Counted from the stretch's first letter, positions 53,003-61,156 are shown. The stretch: DNA of 64,000 bases from Phycisphaerae bacterium (GCA_030425705.1 JAUHZU010000004.1:62001-126000); one strand, 5' to 3'. Translations and numbers: made by a program. Notes: a model not told the origin generated them from the letters alone.

Positions 53003-53929
53003 CTATCTGAGCCGGTCCAGGATCAGCACGCGGTCCATGTTCTTGTAACGCAGACTCGCGTCGCTCATACCGGCTACCGCGCGGCGGAGCGCATCACGCA
53101 CCCCGGCGTCCAGCGTGTCGAAGGCGTAGAGGTAGGTGCGGATCAGGAACAGCGCGGCGCCGTGCTGTGGGAACCCCTGGATCACCTGGCGCTCGACGCG
53201 GAGCAGCGGCTCGCCGGGCGTGTGGCCGGCTAACGGCGTCGGCGCATTCGCCGAGGTGTCGCGCAGCGGGTGGTGGTTCAGCGCGGCATCCGTCGTCACG
53301 GTCCAGGCGAAGCGCACCGCGCCGCGGGTGGCGTGGACCATCAGCTTGGCGATCGCGTCCTGCTTCGCGTTGAGCGGCTCGATGTGCGGGACCGGGCGGT
53401 GCACCGCGTCGAACGGCCGACCGATCTTCTCCTCCGGCGGCCAGCCGCTTGGCATCGATACGTGCAGGGAGGCGACACTGTTCCGACCGTATTCATCGAG
53501 CGTCAGCACCGCGAAGTCCTCCTGCACCTGCACCGCCAGCGCATCGAGCGGCGCATCCTCTATGCTCGGCCGGAGCTTCTGCCCCGTCAGCGCACAATCA
53601 ACAGCCCCCCCGTCGGCAACGGCCGTGCCCGGGCCTGCCACCGAAAAATGCTGCGGGTACTCCAAGACCAACCGGTCGGCCATCCACAGCGCGATCGCAC
53701 GTTCGGTCTCGGCAGGCAGCCCGTCACGCAGGATGTGTCGGCCCGGCCACCGGGCGGCCTCGCGCTTCGCGGCATGGTACGCCTCGAAGGTGTTGTCGAC
53801 CTGAAACACCCGGCCGTCGAACGCGCCGTTGCCGTGGTCACGGCCCAGCGGCTCGATGCCCGCCTTGACGTCGTACACGCCGTGCAGGAACGGGAAGTAG
53901 CGCGGCGGGGGCATGGAACAAAGCGCCAC
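53003..53929 (-). CDS. DUF3445 family protein (haem-dependent oxidative N-demethylase-like)
   Basis: 308 residues from GTG at 53929; ATG 53914 (MPPPRYFPFLHG) is an equally good start. The family hallmark near the C-terminus is clear: LRVERQVIQGFPQHGAALFLIRTYL, and the N-terminal region includes VDNTFEAYHAAKREA. DUF3445 covers haem- or flavin-linked oxidative demethylases acting on methylamines, but the exact reaction is not established for this one. It follows the UDP-sugar pyrophosphorylase gene after 3 bases on the same strand, which suggests an operon without a clear metabolic link. Confidence 0.75.
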   Translation of the reverse strand: MALCSMPPPRYFPFLHGVYDVKAGIEPLGRDHGNGAFDGRVFQVDNTFEAYHAAKREAARWPGRHILRDGLPAETERAIALWMADRLVLEYPQHFSVAGPGTAVADGGAVDCALTGQKLRPSIEDAPLDALAVQVQEDFAVLTLDEYGRNSVASLHVSMPSGWPPEEKIGRPFDAVHRPVPHIEPLNAKQDAIAKLMVHATRGAVRFAWTVTTDAALNHHPLRDTSANAPTPLAGHTPGEPLLRVERQVIQGFPQHGAALFLIRTYLYAFDTLDAGVRDALRRAVAGMSDASLRYKNMDRVLILDRLR

Positions 53930-53932
53930 GAG

Positions 53933-55414
53933 CTAGATCACGACCTCGCTGCCGGGCTCGATCCTGCTGGGCAGCTTCTCGTCCTCCAGGTCGTCGGGGA
54001 AGATCGCGGTGACCTGCGGCAGTTCGATCACCGCGTCGACCGTGCCGTCGTCCCGGCGGGGCACCTTGACGCGCTGCTTCTCCAGCCAGCGGGCGGCGCG
54101 TTCGGTCTGGATGCGCTTGCTGCTCGCCGGGCTGTCGGGGTTCTCCGGCTCGCCCTCGGGCGCATCGGCGTTCTTGATCGGCGCAAACTCGTCGACGCGG
54201 TCCGCCTCGTAGATAATCGAGACGTCGCTCATCGGCAGCGCGTCGAACACAAAGGTCTCGAGCTTCACCGCGTTGGGCGAATCGGGCGCAACCACCTCGC
54301 CCGTCGTAAGGTCGAGGTGGTCGACCTTCTTCTCCGCGCGGTTCCAGGGCAGGGCGAAGCTCGCGCCGCTGATGCCCGACTCGCTCGGCCGGGTGTTGAG
54401 CTTCTCGACAAACGACACCTTGATCGCGTGCAGCGCGATCGACCCGGCCCGGAAGCGGAGCCCGCCGTCGTCGGTGCGTTGCTCGGCGAGTTCGTCGGGC
54501 AGGTTGGAGTACTCGATCACCGTGACCTTGCCGTGCACCTTGCAGAAGTTGCCGAGCTTCTCCTTGGGGTAGGCCTTGGGCAGCATCTTGGAGGACATGC
54601 CGGCGTTGTCGATTTCGTGGAGCCCGAGGAACAGCGGGTCGACCATGCGGACAATCGGGTTGTCGACCTGGGTGTAGCTGATCTGCGTGACCCCGCGCCG
54701 GTGCATGTCGGCGATCGCGCCGGAGGTGAACAGCGCCTTGAGCGACCCGCCGTGGCCGTTGGGCGACAGCGCGATCGAGTCTTTCGCGGCGAGCAGGACC
54801 TTGCCGGTCGTCATGTCCAGCGCAGGCATCATCGCCTGCGGGAAGATCATAATGTTCTCTTTTTTCAGTCCGAAGTAGCTGTGCTTCTCGAAGAACGCGC
54901 GGGTTTGGCGATCGTTGATCGGGCTGGTCATGATGTACCAGGGGACCTTGACCTCGAAGCGGTTCTGGATGTTGTGGATGTACTCGGCGAAGCAGGCGAA
55001 CAGGGGGAGCTTGCGGATCGGCGTCGCGGGGAAGGTGCCCTTGGGCCCGTCCCAGCCCAGGCGGGTCCCCTGCCCGCCGGCCACGGTGAAGCAGCAGACC
55101 TTGCCGGCCCGGATGAGCTTCTCGCCGGTGCGCTGCGCCTCGATGTACTTCGCACGCAGGTCGTCGGTCGGCGTGTGCGGGTACCACGGGGCCGGCTCGA
55201 TCTCCCCGGGCATCTCGAACTGCGGCTTCGCCTTGACGTGCGACGCGATCAGTGCGGCGACCTCCGGCCAGTCGATACCCTCGATCTGGTCGAGCAGCTG
55301 CGTCTTCCCCGCGTCGTCGAGCTGGTCGAAGAACGTGAGCACGTGCTCCTGCCCGATGGCGGCAAGGGTTTCACGCGCGGCGGCGAGTCGGTCGGTGGGG
55401 GTCGTGGTGGTCAT
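53933..55414 (-). CDS. UDP-sugar pyrophosphorylase, eukaryote-like UAP1 type
   Basis: 493 residues from ATG at 55414. The nucleotide-binding signature is VAGGQGTRLGWDGPKGTFP (about 110-128), followed by the LPLFACFAEYI and WYIMTSPIND blocks, PNGHGGSLKAL, and ITQVDN-type SYTQVDNPIV and KLETFVFDALP toward the end. This is the UDPGP family like eukaryotic UDP-N-acetylglucosamine pyrophosphorylase, not the bacterial GlmU type. It would make UDP-GlcNAc or UDP-GalNAc (possibly UDP-glucose) for cell-envelope or exopolysaccharide synthesis. Cytosolic. Grouped with a DUF3445 gene downstream and a HemQ-like gene upstream. Confidence 0.92.
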   Translation of the reverse strand: MTTTTPTDRLAAARETLAAIGQEHVLTFFDQLDDAGKTQLLDQIEGIDWPEVAALIASHVKAKPQFEMPGEIEPAPWYPHTPTDDLRAKYIEAQRTGEKLIRAGKVCCFTVAGGQGTRLGWDGPKGTFPATPIRKLPLFACFAEYIHNIQNRFEVKVPWYIMTSPINDRQTRAFFEKHSYFGLKKENIMIFPQAMMPALDMTTGKVLLAAKDSIALSPNGHGGSLKALFTSGAIADMHRRGVTQISYTQVDNPIVRMVDPLFLGLHEIDNAGMSSKMLPKAYPKEKLGNFCKVHGKVTVIEYSNLPDELAEQRTDDGGLRFRAGSIALHAIKVSFVEKLNTRPSESGISGASFALPWNRAEKKVDHLDLTTGEVVAPDSPNAVKLETFVFDALPMSDVSIIYEADRVDEFAPIKNADAPEGEPENPDSPASSKRIQTERAARWLEKQRVKVPRRDDGTVDAVIELPQVTAIFPDDLEDEKLPSRIEPGSEVVI

Positions 55415-55467
55415 GTCTGGATTCTGGTTGCTGTGGAATAATCGCGAACAAACAACATCCCGCCGGC

Positions 55468-56211
55468 TCAGTCATCGCTGCTGCGCCACACCGCCTTGCC
55501 CACGAAGAAGGGCCCGAGCTTCTCGATATAGGTCGAGGTCTGCTTGGTCTTGCGCATGGTCTCGACGAGCTTGCTGAGCGGGGCGAGGTCTTTGCCGACG
55601 AGCCCGACGGTGAAGTCGTTGTCGTGGGTGTCCAGGCCGTGGGACGCGAGGCGGATATCGTGGGCGAAGTCACCGGCCCCGAAGCCGAAGCCGATCGTGC
55701 CGTGCTCCTTGAGGATGGCCATCTGCTCGTCGCGCGGGAGCTTGGCGAACGCGCCGCTGCGGCGGAGCGGGTACCACACCGCCCAGGGCCAGTCGGGGTT
55801 CGTCGCGTGGCGGATCGGCCGGTGGATCAAGACCTCGTCGAGGTCCGGCTCGTAACCGATGGCATACGTCCGGCCGAGCATCGTCATCCCGCGCAGCAGC
55901 TCGACGCCCTGCAGCGCATCACTGCGGAGCATGCCGCGGAGCTTAGCGGCGAACGCGCCCGGATCCTCGCCCCAGGTGAGCAGCGCCGCGCCGCGCGGGT
56001 CGTGCAGCGACTCATAGACCACCGCGTCGAGCCCGAAGGCCTTGGCGCTGTCGATCAGGTCGCTCGTGTACGGGCAGCCGGTGAAGACCAGAAGCTGCAT
56101 GAACAGCCGGCGGTCGGAGGTGGCACCGTTGCCGCCGTGCTCGCGCAGGTCCGGCGGCTTGGGCGCGGGCGGCCGTGGGATCGGTTTGTCAGCGGGGCGT
56201 TCGTCCGGCAT
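55468..56211 (-). CDS. Chlorite-dismutase-family haem protein (HemQ-like)
   Basis: 247 residues from ATG at 56211 (MPDERPADKPIPRPP). A proline-rich start is followed by DRRLFMQLLVFTGC and two ferredoxin-like halves. The C-terminal half carries the family pattern: WYPLRRSGAFAKLPRDEQMAILKEHGTIG, then SHGLDTHDNDFTVGLVGKDL and KLGPFFVGKAVW. HemQ members decarboxylate coproheme III in haem synthesis; chlorite dismutases and other haem relatives share the fold. The H in KEHG is the family's candidate proximal ligand. No other haem gene is nearby. The identity between HemQ and other family members cannot be settled by eye. Confidence 0.8.
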   Translation of the reverse strand: MPDERPADKPIPRPPAPKPPDLREHGGNGATSDRRLFMQLLVFTGCPYTSDLIDSAKAFGLDAVVYESLHDPRGAALLTWGEDPGAFAAKLRGMLRSDALQGVELLRGMTMLGRTYAIGYEPDLDEVLIHRPIRHATNPDWPWAVWYPLRRSGAFAKLPRDEQMAILKEHGTIGFGFGAGDFAHDIRLASHGLDTHDNDFTVGLVGKDLAPLSKLVETMRKTKQTSTYIEKLGPFFVGKAVWRSSDD

Positions 56212-56220
56212 GCCCTTACC

Positions 56221-56946
56221 TTATGCCAGCGCCCGCAGGACCGCCACCGCCGCCGAGCACGCCGTCTCCACCCGCAGCACGTGCTCCGCGAAACGCCACG
56301 GCACAAAACCCGCCGACGCAGCCGACGCGGCCTCGGCCGGGGTGAACCCGCCTTCCGGGCCGATGAGCACCACCACCGACGTGGCCCCGGCAAGCCGCGA
56401 CGTCAGCGCCGCCGTCGGTGCACCCTCCGGGTCGGCCAGTAGGCGCACGGCCGCGCCGTCGTGCCCGGCCAGCGCCTCTTCAAACCGTGTGAGCGCCGCG
56501 ACCTCCATAAACCACGCCCGGCCGCACTGCTTGGCCGCCTCGGCCGACTGTTTGCGGTATCGCTCCAGCTTCGGGCCGCCGGGGTGCACGACGCTGCGCG
56601 CGGTGCGCATCGGCACGAGCATATCCGCGCCGAGCTGCGCGAGGTCATTAACCATCGCGTCGCCGCGCGGGCCCTTGGGGATCGCCGAGCACACCGTCAG
56701 CCGGGGAACCGTCGGCCGGACGCGCTGCACCGACACGACCGCGCAGGCCACACGCCCCCCCGCCTCCCCCGCGACCGTCGCCGAGGCGACCGCGCCCCGG
56801 CCGTCCAGCAGTTGCAGGTGGTCGCCGACGCTCAGCCGGAGGACGCGCAGCGCGTGACGTGACTGGTCGCGGTCCAGCTCGACGGTCAGGCCCGCGGGCG
56901 CAGCATCGCCGTCCGGTAAAACCGCCGCGGCTTCGCGGTCCAGCAC
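56221..56946 (-). CDS. rsmE: 16S rRNA (uracil1498-N3)-methyltransferase, start uncertain
   Basis: Methylates U1498 of 16S rRNA using SAM (SPOUT fold). 241 residues if GTG 56946 is the start; E. coli RsmE is of similar length. The core is clear: LDRDQSRHALRVLRLSVGD, AIPKGPRGDAMVNDLAQLG, RSVVHPGGPKLERYRKQSAEAAKQCGR and, for the trefoil knot, VLIGPEGGFTPAEA. Sequence upstream of this GTG (PRF) also looks like the conserved RFF/RYF N-terminus, but no ATG, GTG or TTG precedes it closely, so the true start may be rare. The gene converges on nothing and is divergent from 57138. Confidence 0.85.
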   Translation of the reverse strand: MLDREAAAVLPDGDAAPAGLTVELDRDQSRHALRVLRLSVGDHLQLLDGRGAVASATVAGEAGGRVACAVVSVQRVRPTVPRLTVCSAIPKGPRGDAMVNDLAQLGADMLVPMRTARSVVHPGGPKLERYRKQSAEAAKQCGRAWFMEVAALTRFEEALAGHDGAAVRLLADPEGAPTAALTSRLAGATSVVVLIGPEGGFTPAEAASAASAGFVPWRFAEHVLRVETACSAAVAVLRALA

Positions 56947-57137
56947 GAAACGCGGGGCCGACGGGGCCTGGGCGTCGCAAGCCGGTTCCGGACCGGGTGT
57001 CGGTTGGGTCGGGTCGTGATCGATCGGCGGGTTCCTTGTTGACGCATCCGGGCGGGCGGGCCTTGAGTCGGCCCGGGCAGGTGACGATAAAGCCGGATGT
57101 GCGGGATAGGCAACTCCCCCGCGGATAAACGCCGGCC

Positions 57138-58487
57138 ATGGCCCAAGAGACGCAGGAAACCCGTGAGCCCGACGTGCTCGACCGTGACGACACGGCCGCG
57201 CCGTCGCCCGCTGCGCAAGACCACTTCCCCGTAGACGACGACGGCCTGCCGATCCTCGAGGCCCCGGCCGACCCGGAAGACACCGCCGACGCCCCGGCCG
57301 ATCCGCCGCAGGTGTTGGACGACGACGAGGCCGCATCGCTGCTCGAAGTGATGCTCAATGCGCCGGTCGATGACCCGAGCCCATCGGCAGCGGAGCAACC
57401 GGATGTCAACGCGCCGCCCGAAACGATGCCGACGCCGTCGGCTGAATGCGACGACGAAGCGGTCGCGCGGCTTAACGCGATGATCGAGCAGCCTCTCGAA
57501 GCAACCACAGAAGACACGACCGCACTGGACGCGCAGCCGGTTGATGAAGAGAAAGCCGAATCCGGTGACACTTCAGCGCCGACCGGCACAGACACCGCGG
57601 CGTTGACAGCCACGGACGCAGACAACACGGCCGCAGCGCCCGAGACCACCGACGCGCCGCGGGACCTGGACGCGGAGCTGGAGGCGCTGCTGAACGAGCA
57701 GCCGATCGACCCGGAGGTCCTGGACGCGGCGGGTCAGATCGCGGCGCAGGACGCCGAGTTGGCCGAGCAGAACCGCGAAGCGCTGCAGCAGCGCGCGGCC
57801 GAAGCCGCGGAGGCGCTACACGCGGCGTCAGACGCACCGGAGGAATCTTCCGAAGCCAGTCCTGCCGCGGACACGAGCCCGCCGCCGAGCGCCCCCGCTG
57901 CGGCCGCCGTCACCGCCGACACGGATGTACCGGATGACCAGTCGCTGGTCGCGGAGATCGATAGTCTGCTCGCCGCCGAGTTGGAAGCCCCCGCCCAGGC
58001 CGCCGCCGCGGCCGAGCCCGAACCCGCCGACAACCCCGCGGCCGAGCCGGACCCGACGATCGACCAGATCGACCAGATGCTGGCGATGGAGGCCGAGGAC
58101 GACGAAGAACTGATCGGCGAGTTCTTCTCGTCGGACGACGTCATCTCGGGCATCACGCCCGGCACCGGGGAGGCGTACAACGCCCAGAGCGAAGACGCCC
58201 CCGACGACGAACCCGCCCCGGCCGACCAAGCGATCGCGGCCGCGCCGGCCGCACCGACCACCCCCGCCGACGAAGACCCGGGGGAAGCCGGCCGACGCAA
58301 GCGCTTCGGGTTCGACTGGCACGGGGCGCTCGCCGTAGTTGACCGCGTCGCGCTGCGGGTGTGCTGGCTGCTCAACTGGCCGGCCCGGCGGTACCTGTCG
58401 CGGGAGTGGCGCGCGACGCTGGGCTACCTCGCCCTGCTCCAGGTCGGCGGGGCCGCGGCCGTCTGGCTGCTGCTGGTCATCCTCTGA
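57138..58487 (+). CDS. Acidic, disordered tail-anchored protein with five short helical motifs
   Basis: 449 residues from ATG at 57138. Residues 1-390 are Asp/Glu/Ala/Pro-rich and presumably disordered. Five short helical motifs of one kind recur: ASLLEVMLNAPV, AVARLNAMIEQPL, DLDAELEALLNEQPI, SLVAEIDSLLAAEL and TIDQIDQMLAMEAE. A DDEELIGEFFSSDD segment precedes a basic stretch (RRKRFGFDW, about 397-405) and a hydrophobic C-terminal segment (about 430-449) that can anchor the tail in the membrane. No enzyme motif. The motifs look like repeated docking sites for one partner. Family not recognised. Possible -10 GATAAA 8 bases before the ATG. Confidence 0.7.
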   Translation: MAQETQETREPDVLDRDDTAAPSPAAQDHFPVDDDGLPILEAPADPEDTADAPADPPQVLDDDEAASLLEVMLNAPVDDPSPSAAEQPDVNAPPETMPTPSAECDDEAVARLNAMIEQPLEATTEDTTALDAQPVDEEKAESGDTSAPTGTDTAALTATDADNTAAAPETTDAPRDLDAELEALLNEQPIDPEVLDAAGQIAAQDAELAEQNREALQQRAAEAAEALHAASDAPEESSEASPAADTSPPPSAPAAAAVTADTDVPDDQSLVAEIDSLLAAELEAPAQAAAAAEPEPADNPAAEPDPTIDQIDQMLAMEAEDDEELIGEFFSSDDVISGITPGTGEAYNAQSEDAPDDEPAPADQAIAAAPAAPTTPADEDPGEAGRRKRFGFDWHGALAVVDRVALRVCWLLNWPARRYLSREWRATLGYLALLQVGGAAAVWLLLVIL

Positions 58488-58501
58488 CGAGGATCGTGCC
58501 C

Positions 58502-58522
58502 AGTGAACTGTCCACAGTGAAC
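58502..58522. repeat. Heptanucleotide units (GTGAAC type), left copy
   Basis: AGTGAAC, TGTCCAC, AGTGAAC in a row, 15 bases after the stop of the acidic-protein gene. Pairs in inverted orientation with 58556-58583. Confidence 0.6.
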
Positions 58523-58555
58523 GCGTAGTTGTTTTGTCAGCGCGGCCCCTCGCCC

Positions 58556-58583
58556 GGTGAACGGCTCACGGTTCACGGTTCAC
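58556..58583. repeat. Heptanucleotide units (GTTCAC type), right copy
   Basis: GGTGAAC, GGCTCAC, GGTTCAC, GGTTCAC. The array runs into the ruvX coding region and supplies its last codons (EVNREP). Confidence 0.65.
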
Positions 58584-58997
58584 TTCTGTAGGCCCCAACT
58601 CGAAGAACACCCGCAGGATCGCCGCCGCGGCGAGCGCGTCCCGCCGCGCCTTCTTCTGCTTGCGCGTCAGCCCCGTCTGCGCCATCTGCTCGTCGGCCAA
58701 CTGGCTGGTCTGCCGCTCGTCCGCGAAGTGCACCACTGCGCCTGACGCCTCCGCCAGCCGACGCCCCACCGCCACCGCCCGCTCCGCCGCCGGGCCCAGC
58801 GACCCGTCCATGTTCAGCGGCAGCCCGACCACCACCCCGTCGGGCGCTTCGTCGGCGATCAGCTTCAGCAGCAGCCGCTCCCGCTCGTCGACACTGCCCG
58901 TCGTCACGACCTCGTGCGGCGACGCGATCCCCGTCTCGTCGTCACCAATCGCCACGCCGGTCCGCTTGTCGCCAAGATCGATGGAGAGGTAACGCAT
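58566..58997 (-). CDS. ruvX: YqgF/RuvX family putative Holliday-junction resolvase / rRNA-processing nuclease
   Basis: 143 residues from ATG at 58997. RNase H-like fold: the first catalytic Asp in YLSIDLGDKRTGVAIGD, VVVGLPLNMDGSLG in the middle and FADERQTS with the acidic pair, then KKARRDALAAAAIL. In E. coli YqgF processes the 5' end of pre-16S rRNA. The C-terminal end EVNREP is made by the neighbouring heptad repeats. Single gene, followed by a small AT-rich gene on the same strand 6 bases upstream. Confidence 0.93.
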   Translation of the reverse strand: MRYLSIDLGDKRTGVAIGDDETGIASPHEVVTTGSVDERERLLLKLIADEAPDGVVVGLPLNMDGSLGPAAERAVAVGRRLAEASGAVVHFADERQTSQLADEQMAQTGLTRKQKKARRDALAAAAILRVFFELGPTEVNREP

Positions 58998-59003
58998 GGG
59001 AAA

Positions 59004-59279
59004 CTATCTGTGCTGCCCATCAAGTGTGTCTGTAGTCAGCACGGAATCAAATAAACCTATGCCTTTTGCCCACGCCCCCCCGTGAATCAAATCCATCGCG
59101 TCAACCAACGAATCGTAACATTCCTCTTCTCCTGTTAGCTCGGCCTGAACCGATGCAAAGAGGTTGTACATTTCGCGTTGGCTCATGCCCTCATTCTTGA
59201 GTCGTTTTGCCAGTTCAAGGATCAAAACCTTGTGATCCGTCGAATGAATCGCTTGATGAAGGCGATCTCGCGGGCTCAT
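59004..59279 (-). CDS. Small AT-richer helical protein, coupled to manC
   Basis: 91 residues from ATG at 59279; family not recognised. All-helical and charged: RLHQAIHSTDHKVLILELAKRL, SQREMYNLFASVQAEL and CYDSLVDAMDLIHGG. The ATG overlaps the manC stop (ATGA), so translation is probably coupled. Four 60-base lines count to 48-52 % GC, against about 65 % in neighbours, suggesting acquisition. Similar small proteins are often immunity or stress-type partners, but nothing here proves that. Confidence 0.6.
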   Translation of the reverse strand: MSPRDRLHQAIHSTDHKVLILELAKRLKNEGMSQREMYNLFASVQAELTGEEECYDSLVDAMDLIHGGAWAKGIGLFDSVLTTDTLDGQHR

Positions 59280-60388
59280 AGATACCGCTCCCCCGCCCGC
59301 TTCCCCACCTCGCCGTGCAGTTGCTTGATCTGCTCCGCGTCTTCCTTGCGGCAGACGAGGGTGGCATGTTTGGTTTTGACGACGATCAGCCCCTCGACAC
59401 CGATCGTCGTGATGAGGTGGACAGGGTCGTCGCTGACGATCAAGTTGTCGCGGGAGTCCTGCAGCACGACGGGGCCGCCCGACGCGCGGTTGCCGTCGGC
59501 GTCCGGCTCGACCGTCTCGCCGAAGCTCGGCCAGCTGCCGATGTCCAGCCAGCTCAGCGGCATGGGCACGGCCACGACGTCGACCGCGTCGTCCCGGCTG
59601 GCGGGCTCCATCACGGCGTAGTCCACGCTGATCTTCTCGAGCGCGCCGAACGTGTCGGGCAGCTCGGCCCTGCAGGCGGGGGTGCCCCAGGTCCGGCCGA
59701 GCCGGTCGAGCGCTTCGAAGTTCTCCGGCGTGTAGCGGGCGATACAGTCCATCACGTTCGCCGCCTTCCACACGAACATGCCGCTGTTCCACAGGTACCT
59801 GGACGGGCCCGCGTCGAAGTAGCGCTGCGCGATGTCGGCCCGCGGCTTTTCCTTGAACTCGTCGACCAGCGCGCCCGGTGTGCCGTCGACGCCTTGACCG
59901 AGTTGCAGGTAGCCGTAGCCCGTCGCGGGGTGGGTCGGCGTGATGCCGAAGGTGACCAGCGTCGGCCGGTCGCGCTCCGCCAGCTCGAAGCCCTGCGCGA
60001 CGATGCGGCGCAGCTCGTCGACCGGCTCGATGAGGTGGTCGGCGGTGAAGACGGCGACGGCCGCCTCCGGGTCGCGGTGTTTCAGGACGCTGCACGCCAG
60101 CCCGACGGCGTTGAGCGTGTCGCGGCCCATCGGCTCGCCGATGAACCGGTCCTCGTCCAGGCCGGGCAGGTTGTCGAGCATCGCCCGGCGGGTGGACTCG
60201 CCGGCGCAGACGACGATGCGTTCGTTGGGGACGAGCCCCTCGAGCCGGTCCATCGCGACGCGGAGCAGCGAGCGTTTCGTGCCCGCGCCGTCGTCGAAGA
60301 GCGGGATGAGCTGCTTGGGCAGGGTCCGGGTGGACATCGGCCAGAGCCGGGTGCCGGAGCCGCCGGCGATGATGAGGGCGTATCGCAT
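59276..60388 (-). CDS. manC: Mannose-1-phosphate guanylyltransferase
   Basis: Makes GDP-mannose for polysaccharide and glycan synthesis; cytosolic. 370 residues from ATG at 60388 (MRYALIIAGGSGTRLWPMSTR); the longer frame upstream crosses the heptad array. The pyrophosphorylase signature GGSGTRLWP and FTADHLIEP, VDEFKEKPR and YLWNSGMFVW are all conserved. The C-terminal part (VSDDPVHLITTIGVEGLIVV) is typical of the short, isomerase-less form. It could feed the exopolysaccharide locus at 5164-18664. The start codon is 6 bases from a GGGTNNN array. Confidence 0.93.
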   Translation of the reverse strand: MRYALIIAGGSGTRLWPMSTRTLPKQLIPLFDDGAGTKRSLLRVAMDRLEGLVPNERIVVCAGESTRRAMLDNLPGLDEDRFIGEPMGRDTLNAVGLACSVLKHRDPEAAVAVFTADHLIEPVDELRRIVAQGFELAERDRPTLVTFGITPTHPATGYGYLQLGQGVDGTPGALVDEFKEKPRADIAQRYFDAGPSRYLWNSGMFVWKAANVMDCIARYTPENFEALDRLGRTWGTPACRAELPDTFGALEKISVDYAVMEPASRDDAVDVVAVPMPLSWLDIGSWPSFGETVEPDADGNRASGGPVVLQDSRDNLIVSDDPVHLITTIGVEGLIVVKTKHATLVCRKEDAEQIKQLHGEVGKRAGERYL

Positions 60389-60394
60389 GAGATC

Positions 60395-60443
60395 GGGTTT
60401 CGGGTCGGGGGTTTCGGGTCGGGGGTTTCGGGTCGGGGGTCGC
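60395..60443. repeat. Heptanucleotide array upstream of manC
   Basis: Seven units in register: GGGTTTC, GGGTCGG, three times alternating, then GGGTCGC (plus strand). The 14-base double unit is repeated perfectly three times. The G runs fit a four-tract quadruplex pattern. The manC mRNA leader would be the C-rich strand. Confidence 0.85.
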
Positions 60444-60506
60444 GTGCTGCGCAGCCGGCACCAGAGGATGCCATACACATCATCGCACACTCGTGATGTC
60501 CAAGCC

Positions 60507-60534
60507 AAAACCCGAGACCCGACACCCTAGACCC
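60507..60534. repeat. Inverted heptanucleotide array upstream of the ferritin-like gene
   Basis: AAAACCC, GAGACCC, GACACCC, TAGACCC: the reverse-complement pattern of the manC array, in the same intergenic region between divergent genes. Confidence 0.75.
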
Positions 60535-60612
60535 CACAAGCCGGCAGCGCTATCATTCTCTCCTGCCCAAGCACGGGCCCCTCACCCCGCACGACCCCAA
60601 GGAGACCCCGCC

Positions 60613-61080
60613 ATGAACGACGACCAACGCAAGACGATCCTGGGCCTGCTCGCGACGGCCTACAACGCCGAGCTGGAGACGGTCTGCAACTACCTGAGCC
60701 AGTCGGAGAACCTCGACGGCTTCCGAGCCAAGCACATCAAGGACGCCCTGGCCGCGGACATCACCGAGGAGCTGGGCCATGCAACGCTGCTGGCCAAGCG
60801 GATCAAGGTGCTCGGCGGCACGGTACCGGGCAGCCAGGCGCTGAAGATGACCCAGGACGCGATGCAGCCCAACGGCGACCCGCTGGACGTGGTCGCGGTG
60901 ATCCGGGGCGTCATCGCGGCCGAGCAGAGCGCGATCGACCACTACCAGAAGGTCATCGACGCGACCGGCGACGTCGACCCGGTCACCGAGGACCTGGCGA
61001 TCACGATCATGGGCGACGAGGAGGAGCACCGCCGGCTGTTCCAGGGCTTCCTCGCCGAGATCGAACGCGACCCGCGCTAG
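60613..61080 (+). CDS. Ferritin-like diiron protein (bacterioferritin/rubrerythrin-like)
   Basis: 155 residues from ATG at 60613 with AAGGAG at 60599-60604. Four-helix bundle with iron-ligand patterns: NAELETVCNYL (helix 1 Glu), EELGHATLLAKRI (ExxH), AAEQSAIDHYQKVI (Glu) and GDEEEHRRLFQGF (ExxH). The order and spacing fit ferritin-like/bacterioferritin proteins that bind or oxidise iron; the haem methionine is not obvious. Possible roles are iron storage or oxidative-stress protection. Single gene, divergent from manC, with a -10-like TATCAT at 60551-60556. Confidence 0.8.
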   Translation: MNDDQRKTILGLLATAYNAELETVCNYLSQSENLDGFRAKHIKDALAADITEELGHATLLAKRIKVLGGTVPGSQALKMTQDAMQPNGDPLDVVAVIRGVIAAEQSAIDHYQKVIDATGDVDPVTEDLAITIMGDEEEHRRLFQGFLAEIERDPR

Positions 61081-61156
61081 GGCCCGGCGGCGGCCGACCC
61101 GCACGGGTATGATCCGGCGTCGGTTCACCCACCCCACCCCGTTTCCGAGGTTTCCC

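Noticed and set aside
53270-55441. 723-codon frame opposite the UDP-sugar pyrophosphorylase
   Set aside because: Composition is typical of antisense to GC-rich code; the sense gene is unmistakable.
56947-57336. N-terminal extension of rsmE to an ATG at 57336
   Set aside because: It would overlap the divergent acidic-protein gene by 200 bases, is Arg/Pro-rich and gives far too long an N-terminus for RsmE.
60395-60443. Heptad array as a CRISPR array
   Set aside because: Units are 7 bases, contiguous and without spacers; no cas genes nearby.
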